The notes under the pieces: generated by a model
Told to the model about the DNA's origin: nothing
Database searches by the model: none
Seen by the model: only the letters and a program-made list of their open reading frames with translations
Program-made: the position numbers and the translations under genes
In this document: piece by piece, positions 17,249-23,019 of the stretch
Layout of the letters: each line of letters begins with the position of its first letter
Position numbering within the stretch: the first letter of the stretch is position 1
Assembly: GCA_964468205.1 (NCBI GenBank)
Contig: CAYXVG010000074.1
Location: 1 to 26,866, forward strand
Origin: CAWELS01 sp964468205
GTDB taxonomy: Bacteria > Acidobacteriota > Terriglobia > Bryobacterales > Bryobacteraceae
Direction of reading: 5' to 3'
DNA length: 26,866 bases

Positions 17249-18010
17249 TCAGGCCTCCTCCGTGGGGACGGCACTTCTGTCGGTAGCCAGGCGCGGGCGC
17301 TCGACCCAAGTGGGGCGATCGCCATAACCCAACGTCTCCGCGACTTGCCGTCCGGCGCCGGCGGGGAACTTCCAGGCAAGGCCGGCGACGTACTGCGAAA
17401 TCGGCATCAGGATGCAGTGGGCGATCTTGGTGAAGGGGATGAGCACCATGATCAGGTTCGCGGAGTAGACGTGAACGAGCATCATGCGCTCGTACATTCG
17501 CGGACCGATTTCGGCATTAGAGCAGACGTAACCGGTGGCGAAAGGCGTGATGAGCAGCAGCGGCCACATGTAATCCTGCGGCCGGCTCAAGGAGCGCGAG
17601 CCGCCGTGAAAGACCCGGCCGGCAAAGAGACCGAGGCCGGTGACAATGGTGAGCGCCGTCAGCCAGTCGGCCACGGTTTGCGGCAAGGCCGGCCATGCGA
17701 AGCCCACAGAGTTCTTCCAGAGCAGAACGTGCGCCGCCAAGAACAGAGGAACGGAGATGAGTCCGACATGAAAGAGAATCGAGACGAGAGAGTAGACGGG
17801 GCGCCGTTTCCAGATGGATCCGAACGGAACGAGCCAGCTCAGGGTCTTCTTCGTGAGATCCTTCCAGGGCAGGATCTTATCCGGGCTGCGCCGGTAAGCT
17901 TCGACCATGTTCGCGGCGGTCAGCACGAGTATGCGGAGCAGGCCGAAGACCATGAGGGCGAAACAGAACCGGAACAAGGGTCCGCGCCCAAATTCTAACC
18001 AGGCTTCCAA
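17249..18010 (-). CDS. NarI/DsrM/HmcE-like cytochrome b membrane subunit
   Basis: A 253-residue membrane protein with about five to six hydrophobic helices, for example GPLFRFCFALMVFGLLRILVL, LVSILFHVGLISVPLFLAAHV, MLVHVYSANLIMVLIPF. Histidines inside helices (LFHVG, AAHVL, LVHVY, KIAHC) are candidate haem b ligands, as in the nitrate-reductase gamma family. In DsrMK, HmcEF and TmcBC this subunit pairs with an HdrD-like Fe-S protein and oxidises or reduces quinone. The gene lies 21 bases after such a partner here, so the pair is a DsrK-DsrM/HmcF-HmcE module. It is followed after one base by the ferredoxin-like subunit. The identification rests on topology, histidine pattern and context. Confidence 0.85.
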   Translation of the reverse strand: MEAWLEFGRGPLFRFCFALMVFGLLRILVLTAANMVEAYRRSPDKILPWKDLTKKTLSWLVPFGSIWKRRPVYSLVSILFHVGLISVPLFLAAHVLLWKNSVGFAWPALPQTVADWLTALTIVTGLGLFAGRVFHGGSRSLSRPQDYMWPLLLITPFATGYVCSNAEIGPRMYERMMLVHVYSANLIMVLIPFTKIAHCILMPISQYVAGLAWKFPAGAGRQVAETLGYGDRPTWVERPRLATDRSAVPTEEA

Positions 18011-18031
18011 GGTAGTAGCCTCCTTCTCCCG

Positions 18032-19501
18032 CTACGGCTGCAGGCTCTGTTGAGCCGGCTCCGCAACGGCGTTGTTCTCCTGCTCGTCCCGGGGCGCGTC
18101 ATCGAAGATAACGGCCTTGTAGAGCAGGTCATGCAGACCGACGATCTCGCAATCCACTTTCTGGTCCTCCATCAGCTCCCGCAACTGTTTCTTGCAGTTG
18201 GCGCAGGGGGCGATGCAGTACTTGGCTCCGGTGGCGCGGATCTGCTCCGCCTTCACCTTGCCGCCGGCCGTGGTGCGGTAGGGGCGGAGCTCGTCGATGG
18301 AGACGGTGCCGCCGCCACCGCCGCAGCAGATGTTATCGCGGCGATTCGGGGTCATTTCGACAAAGTCGGAACAGAACGCGCGGATGAGTTCGCGCGGCTG
18401 ATCCACCACCCAGCCGGGCCGGGCGATGTTGCATGGATCGTGGTAGGTCACCTTCTCGGTGATGGTGTCCGGGCGCAGCTTGAGACGCCCTTCCTTCCAC
18501 GCGCGGTGCGTGTACTCCAGGATGTTGATCACCGGCTGCGCGGCTGGACCGCCGCAGTAGGTCGGGTAGAAGTATTTGGCCGTGCGGGAGGCGTGGCCGC
18601 ACTCGCCCACGAGAACCTTTTCCACCTTGAGCCGGTCCGCTTCGTGGCGGATTCTGGCCAGCACCTCTTCCATGATGTGATCGCTGTAGAAGAGGCCGTA
18701 GTTGATGGCGTCGTAGTTCTTCGTTCCGATGGTCCAGGAGTCCCCGGTGGCGCGGAAGACGGCGGCGATGCCCATCAGAGTGTCGGCCTCCATCATGTAG
18801 TCGGAAACCGGCGCGATGAAGAGGAACTCCGCGTTCTCCTGGTCGATCGGGAAGGGGATGTCAATGCCCTTCTCCTCTTCCATATCCTCGGAGAGGAACT
18901 CGAGGCTGTCGAGCAGGGCGGGCACGGGGATCGCGGACGTGTTGCCAGTCTTGCCGATCAACTGCTCGCGGGTACTCACCACCAAGGCGCGCGGGGCGAT
19001 GCCGATTTCGGAGAGGATGTAGCGGCCGAGGTGGGTGACGAGTCCGTGGTCAATCCCCATCGGGCATTCGAGAGTACAGCGGCGGCAGGCGGTACAGTTG
19101 TAAAAAGAGTCCGCCATCTCCTGAATCTTTTCGTCGGTGAGGCCGGGATCGCCGAGAATGCGGCCCCGCAGGATGCCGGAGACGGTGAAATGACGCCGGT
19201 ATACCGAGAGCAGCAACTCCGAGCGGTAGCAGGGGATGTCCTCCGGCCGGCCGGTCGCCTCGTAGATCTGGCAGTTAGCGGAGCAGCGCGCGCACTTGGC
19301 GCTCATGCGGACGAAGTGGTCCATCGCAAGGCGGTAGTTGGTGTGCTTGAGAATTGCGGCAAAAGCCTGCAAAAAGCGCCTCGGACGGTCCTCCACGTCG
19401 AAGTCCTCGACATGGTAGCGGACCGGCAGTTTCTGCCGTTCCACCACGCCGGGCTTTTTAGCAATACGGTACGCTTTTTCGATTTCTTCGGCTGTCAGCA
19501 T
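18032..19501 (-). CDS. HdrD/DsrK/HmcF-like Fe-S oxidoreductase with CCG domain
   Basis: A 489-residue cytoplasmic Fe-S protein. The N-terminal half has two ferredoxin-like cysteine sets (CARCSANC from Cys70, and CTACRRCTLECPMG near 136-146). The C-terminal half has a full CCG domain: YHDPCNIAR, CCGGGGG (Cys392-Cys393) and CIAPCANCKKQL, which binds the non-cubane [4Fe-4S] centre used for disulfide or persulfide chemistry in HdrB/HdrD and DsrK. An earlier CGHASRTAKYFYPTYCGG stretch looks like a degenerate first CCG repeat. It is the first gene of the - operon and has a Shine-Dalgarno (CTGGAG) before its ATG. By analogy to DsrK it could couple a thiol/disulfide pair to the quinone pool; the actual substrate is unknown. 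Confidence 0.92.
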   Translation of the reverse strand: MLTAEEIEKAYRIAKKPGVVERQKLPVRYHVEDFDVEDRPRRFLQAFAAILKHTNYRLAMDHFVRMSAKCARCSANCQIYEATGRPEDIPCYRSELLLSVYRRHFTVSGILRGRILGDPGLTDEKIQEMADSFYNCTACRRCTLECPMGIDHGLVTHLGRYILSEIGIAPRALVVSTREQLIGKTGNTSAIPVPALLDSLEFLSEDMEEEKGIDIPFPIDQENAEFLFIAPVSDYMMEADTLMGIAAVFRATGDSWTIGTKNYDAINYGLFYSDHIMEEVLARIRHEADRLKVEKVLVGECGHASRTAKYFYPTYCGGPAAQPVINILEYTHRAWKEGRLKLRPDTITEKVTYHDPCNIARPGWVVDQPRELIRAFCSDFVEMTPNRRDNICCGGGGGTVSIDELRPYRTTAGGKVKAEQIRATGAKYCIAPCANCKKQLRELMEDQKVDCEIVGLHDLLYKAVIFDDAPRDEQENNAVAEPAQQSLQP

Positions 19502-19635
19502 CGGCTGCTCCAGGTGATCTCTTGGGTCCGCCTCTGAGGATGCGGCGTTAATCAGACCTGCAAGTCCAGTTTACACAGAGCGGGTAGTTCCGGCAAGCAT
19601 GAGAAGTATGATCAGAATGCTGTGCTTTCTTGCAG

Positions 19636-19650
19636 TTGAGAGTGTCTCAA
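19636..19650. repeat. Perfect 6-3-6 inverted repeat (TTGAGA-GTG-TCTCAA)
   Basis: It lies in the divergent region upstream of the HdrD-like gene (-) and of the 19-heme cytochrome (+). The arms contain TGAGA/TCTCA, the core of the predicted activator half-site, but in the opposite arrangement and with a three-base spacer, so it may be a separate operator or coincidence. Confidence 0.4.
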
Positions 19651-19739
19651 GCGGGGTCCGGAGTGTTGCGCATGGGGCCTGCGCCGGCAGGTACAGCGCA
19701 GAAAGGGTCGCCGGATGAGCGTATTGAATTGAGATAAGC

Positions 19740-19761
19740 AGTGTTTCAGGCCTGAAACACT
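19740..19761. promoter_or_regulatory. Perfect 22-bp palindrome, related to the activator site
   Basis: The central 16 bases (19743-19758) read GTTTCA-GGCC-TGAAAC, the same 6-4-6 layout as the site at 8538-8553 with one changed base per arm (GTCTCA to GTTTCA). A second, overlapping palindrome AACACTAGTGTT covers 19755-19766, so three AGTGTT boxes occur in a row. The whole lies between divergent operons and upstream of a sigma-54 promoter, so it is a likely operator or enhancer. Confidence 0.55.
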
Positions 19762-19770
19762 AGTGTTGCC

Positions 19771-19807
19771 GGTGAGACGGCCGTGCAACAGTCTGGTTGT
19801 TGCAGAG
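19771..19807. repeat. 37-bp repeat, left copy, adjoining the assembly gap
   Basis: Identical to 19908-19944. It starts GGTGAGACGG and contains a hairpin TGCAACA-N7-TGTTGCA. It runs directly into the N block, so contig one ended with this sequence. It also holds a TGAGAC half-site (19773-19778). Confidence 0.8.
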
Positions 19808-19907
19808 NNNNNNNNNNNNNNNNNNNNNNNNNNNNNNNNNNNNNNNNNNNNNNNNNNNNNNNNNNNNNNNNNNNNNNNNNNNNNNNNNNNNNNNNNNNNN
19901 NNNNNNN
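19808..19907. other. Assembly gap of exactly 100 N
   Basis: The round length is the convention for a gap of unknown size. Because the same 37 bases touch it on both sides, the two contigs may in fact overlap and the gap may not exist, or a short repeat array may be collapsed here. Distances across it are unreliable. Confidence 0.95.
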
Positions 19908-19944
19908 GGTGAGACGGCCGTGCAACAGTCTGGTTGTTGCAGAG
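19908..19944. repeat. 37-bp repeat, right copy, adjoining the assembly gap
   Basis: Exact copy of 19771-19807, beginning immediately after the N block. Shortly downstream is a 14-base perfect palindrome, GGGGCATATGCCCC, at 19956-19969. With only two copies around a gap there is no basis for calling a CRISPR array. Confidence 0.8.
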
Positions 19945-20031
19945 GCACATGGCACGGGGCATATGCCCCACAACGGGTGACGGGATGGGCAACAAATGCT
20001 AGTAAATACATCATTTTTGATACAAGTAGTT

Positions 20032-20047
20032 TGGCCTCTGAATTGCT
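20032..20047 (+). promoter_or_regulatory. Sigma-54 (-24/-12) promoter of the 19-heme cytochrome gene
   Basis: The sequence TGGCCTC-TGAA-TTGCT fits TGGCACG-N4-TTGCW, with GG at 20033-20034, GC at 20045-20046 and a perfect TTGCT. The predicted +1 is near 20058. An AT-rich stretch (19990-20030) precedes it. As at 8629-8644, the promoter lies almost on top of the start codon. Confidence 0.65.
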
Positions 20048-20059
20048 GATATCATGCGG

Positions 20060-22870
20060 ATGCCGAAGGGGCGTTTCAGAAGCAAGGCCACCGCACTACT
20101 CGTCTGGCCGATTGTCTGGCTGAATTTTTCGGCTCCCGCGCTACCTCAAGAGCCGGAGCCACTTCCCGGCGCCGAGGAGTGCGCCATGTGTCACGATGTC
20201 GGGCCGATGACGGGCAGCCGGGAAGCGGGAACGCCGCCGAACTTTGGAGAGTCCGCTCTGCGTGCGTCCCCCCATGCGGAGATCGAGTGCAACAACTGCC
20301 ACATGGATCTGATGGGGGCGGAGATACCCCACCCCGAGAAGCTTGATGAGGTTGACTGCGGCATTTGCCATTCCGGCATCGCCGAGCAATTTGTCCAGAG
20401 CCTGCACGGGCTGGCCGCCCAGGGAGGCGACGAGCTGGCGCCAACCTGCACATCCTGCCACGGCACGCACAACGTTAAGCGGGCCGGCGACCCCGAGTCG
20501 CCGATCGCGGTGATGCAGATCCCTGGAATGTGCGGCCAGTGCCACCGGGAAGGCACGCCGGTGCAGGAGACACGGGCGATCCATCAGCACGACATCGTGA
20601 ACAACTACATGGACTCGATCCACGGAGAGGGACTATTCCGGAAGGGTCTAACCGTGACGGCGGTCTGCACGAGCTGCCACACGGCGCACTTCGTCCTGCC
20701 GCACACCGATCCACGCTCGTCCATCAGCAAGGAGCGAATCGCCGAAACCTGCGAGCAATGCCACGCCAACATCGAGGAAGTTCACCAGAAGGTGATTCGG
20801 GGCGAGTTATGGGAGAAGCAGCCGCATCTGGTTCCCGCCTGCGTGGACTGTCATGAGCCGCATAAGATCCGCAAGGTCTTCTACGAGGAGGGCATCGCGA
20901 ATCGCGATTGCATGCGCTGTCACGGCGATCCGAGCCTAACGGTTACCCGAGCCGGCAGCCCGGCGCCGTTGTTCGTGAACGAGGATGAGCTGGCGCGGTC
21001 CCGTCATTCCCGAACGGCGTGCGTGCAGTGCCACACCGGCGCGACGCCTACTCATGACCGGCCCTGCGACACGGTGGCCGAGAAAGTGGACTGCTCGATA
21101 TGCCACGCGGATGTCGTGAACCAATACCAAGAGAGCACCCACGGGATGTTGTTCGCCAAAGGCAACCCGGACGCGCCCGGTTGCAACGGCTGCCACGGGA
21201 CCCATGGCGTGATGGGAAAGAACGAACCCGGGTCGCCGACGTTCGCGCGTAATGTTCCCGGCCTCTGCGCCGATTGTCACCGTTCCGGCCAGCAGGCCGC
21301 GGTGCGGCGGAGCGAGACTGCCACTCAGGTGGAAAACTACATGGACAGCATTCACGCGAAAGGCCTGCTCGAGAGCGGGCTGACCGTGACGGCGAACTGC
21401 GCGGATTGTCACACGGCGCACAGCGAGCTGCCGGCCGCCGACCCGCGATCGGCCGTGCATCGCGCCAACGTGGGTGCAACTTGCGGGCGATGCCATCACG
21501 GCATTATGGAGCTGTTCGATCAGAGTATTCACTCTCCGCAGGTCGCCGACACCGGGGAGGAACTGCCGGTCTGCAGCGATTGCCATTCCGCCCACGAGAT
21601 CCAGCGGGTGGATCGCAGTGATTTCCGCGGCCACATCATGGATCAGTGCGGAGAGTGCCACGAACAGATTACCGAGGAGTACTTCGAGACGTTCCACGGC
21701 AAGGTTTCGCGCCTGGGCTATGAGCGGGCGGCAACATGCTATGACTGCCATGGCTCCCATGACATACTGCCGACGAGCGATCCGCGGTCGCGTCTCAGCC
21801 ACGACAATATCGTCGAAACCTGCGCGAGTTGCCACCCGGGGTCGCACCGGCAGTTCGCGGGCTACCTCTCCCACGCCACTCATCACGATCCGGACAAGTA
21901 CCCTTACCTGTTCATCACGTTCTGGGCGATGACGGGACTGCTGCTCGGCACTTTTACGATCTCCTGGCTTCACACGCTGATGTGGTTGCCACGCTCGCTG
22001 CAGTACCGGAAAGAGATAGCGGCCGTTACGGGAGACGGACATGGGAAGTCCTACGTGCAGCGGTTTTCGAACTACGAGCGCAATCTTCATTTGATGGTAG
22101 TTGTCAGCTTCCTGGGGCTCGCCGCCACCGGGATGATACTGAAGTTCTCGTATACCGGATGGGCACAGGCCGTTTCCAAGGTGATTGGAGGGTTCGGAGC
22201 CACCGGGTGGATCCATCGCGTGTGCGCGCTCATGACGTTCGCCTACTTTGGGCTCCATATTTACGATCTCGTCCGGAAAAAGGCGGCCAGCGGAAAGGGC
22301 TGGTGGCGGTTCACGTTTGGCCCTGAAAGCATGATGTTCAACGGCCGCGACCTGAAGGAGTTCGTTGGCTCGTTGAAATGGTTCCTCGGCAAAGGAGTTC
22401 GCCCGCAATATGGGCGGTGGACCTATTGGGAAAAATTCGACTACTTTGCGGTTTTCTGGGGGGTGTTCGTTATCGGCTCGACCGGCCTCATACTTTGGTT
22501 CCCCGAGTTTTTCACGCGCTTCCTGCCTGGCTGGATGGTTAACGTGGCCACGATCGTCCACAGCGACGAAGCATTGCTCGCGACAGGTTTCATCTTCACG
22601 ATACACTTTTTTAACACTCATTTCCGGCCGGAGAAGTTTCCGATGGACACGGTGGTTTTCACCCGCGGCATGCCGCTGGAAGAGTTCAAGCGCGACCGCC
22701 CACGGGAGTATCAGCAGTTAGTGGAGAGCGGGGAGCTGGAGAGCCGGCTGATGCCGCCCCCCACGGAGATGGTCTCGCGACGTTGGAAGATCTTCGGCTA
22801 TGCGGCGCTCTGCTTCGGCCTCGTCCTGATCTTTCTGATCATCTTCTCGATGGTGTTTGCTTACCGATAG
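20060..22870 (+). CDS. 19-heme cytochrome c with C-terminal cytochrome b-type membrane domain
   Basis: A very large membrane-bound cytochrome of about 936 residues. A signal peptide (ALLVWPIVWLNFSAPAL) is followed by 19 CxxCH motifs between about residues 41 and 592, then a cytochrome b561/formate-dehydrogenase-gamma-like domain of about five helices (from about 610) with in-helix histidines (NLHLMVV, WIHRVCA, GLHIYDL, TIHFFNTH) for haem b. It should take electrons from quinol and pass them along a long periplasmic haem chain. The haem part is built of repeats: haems 3-8 and 11-16 align, offset about 245 residues, and the two-haem unit CxxCHxxH-LPxxDPRS-TCxxCH occurs three times. ATG codons lie at 20054 and 20060; the sigma-54 promoter puts +1 near 20058, favouring 20060. 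No Shine-Dalgarno is seen. Confidence 0.9.
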   Translation: MPKGRFRSKATALLVWPIVWLNFSAPALPQEPEPLPGAEECAMCHDVGPMTGSREAGTPPNFGESALRASPHAEIECNNCHMDLMGAEIPHPEKLDEVDCGICHSGIAEQFVQSLHGLAAQGGDELAPTCTSCHGTHNVKRAGDPESPIAVMQIPGMCGQCHREGTPVQETRAIHQHDIVNNYMDSIHGEGLFRKGLTVTAVCTSCHTAHFVLPHTDPRSSISKERIAETCEQCHANIEEVHQKVIRGELWEKQPHLVPACVDCHEPHKIRKVFYEEGIANRDCMRCHGDPSLTVTRAGSPAPLFVNEDELARSRHSRTACVQCHTGATPTHDRPCDTVAEKVDCSICHADVVNQYQESTHGMLFAKGNPDAPGCNGCHGTHGVMGKNEPGSPTFARNVPGLCADCHRSGQQAAVRRSETATQVENYMDSIHAKGLLESGLTVTANCADCHTAHSELPAADPRSAVHRANVGATCGRCHHGIMELFDQSIHSPQVADTGEELPVCSDCHSAHEIQRVDRSDFRGHIMDQCGECHEQITEEYFETFHGKVSRLGYERAATCYDCHGSHDILPTSDPRSRLSHDNIVETCASCHPGSHRQFAGYLSHATHHDPDKYPYLFITFWAMTGLLLGTFTISWLHTLMWLPRSLQYRKEIAAVTGDGHGKSYVQRFSNYERNLHLMVVVSFLGLAATGMILKFSYTGWAQAVSKVIGGFGATGWIHRVCALMTFAYFGLHIYDLVRKKAASGKGWWRFTFGPESMMFNGRDLKEFVGSLKWFLGKGVRPQYGRWTYWEKFDYFAVFWGVFVIGSTGLILWFPEFFTRFLPGWMVNVATIVHSDEALLATGFIFTIHFFNTHFRPEKFPMDTVVFTRGMPLEEFKRDRPREYQQLVESGELESRLMPPPTEMVSRRWKIFGYAALCFGLVLIFLIIFSMVFAYR

Positions 22871-22898
22871 CAAGAGTTACCGCGGCGGCAAAGGGTCC

Positions 22899-22912
22899 GG
22901 CTTGGGGAAGCC
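22899..22912. repeat. Short hairpin after the 19-heme cytochrome gene
   Basis: GGCTT-GGGG-AAGCC forms a 5-bp stem 28 bases past the stop. No T-run follows, so it is at best a weak terminator or an RNA-stabilising hairpin. Confidence 0.3.
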
Positions 22913-22950
22913 GCGCCAGCGCGATGGAGTATTCTTAGTTCCCGGGGCAA

Positions 22951-22980
22951 TTCAGTACCAAAAGGTCTATAGGTTATGAT
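22951..22980 (+). promoter_or_regulatory. Possible sigma-70 promoter of the octaheme cytochrome gene
   Basis: TATGAT at 22975-22980 is a good -10 box. TTCAGT at 22951-22956, 18 bases upstream, is a poor -35. Transcription would begin near 22987, giving a leader of about 33 bases with a Shine-Dalgarno AGGAG at 23005-23009 before the ATG at 23020. No sigma-54 element is seen here, unlike the preceding cytochrome gene. Confidence 0.4.
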
Positions 22981-23019
22981 CTCTAGTAAGCTCTTTTCCG
23001 AGCCAGGAGCAGTAACAGA

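Noticed and set aside
17248..17379. Upstream extension of the ferredoxin-like subunit with an Arg-rich, Tat-like look
   Set aside because: It overlaps the cytochrome-b gene entirely and lacks a proper twin-arginine motif and hydrophobic core. The ATG at 17247 has a strong Shine-Dalgarno.
19543..19560. Sigma-54-like element on - upstream of the HdrD-like gene
   Set aside because: GG and GC have the right spacing, but the surrounding bases (AGGTCTG, ACGCC) match the consensus poorly.
19771..19944. CRISPR array
   Set aside because: There are only two copies of the 37-mer, each ending at the N block, with no spacer sequence seen and no cas gene in the window.
19950..19965. TGGCACG as a perfect -24 element
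   Set aside because: There is no GC at the required 12-base offset; the next GC is two bases too far away and belongs to the GGGGCATATGCCCC palindrome.
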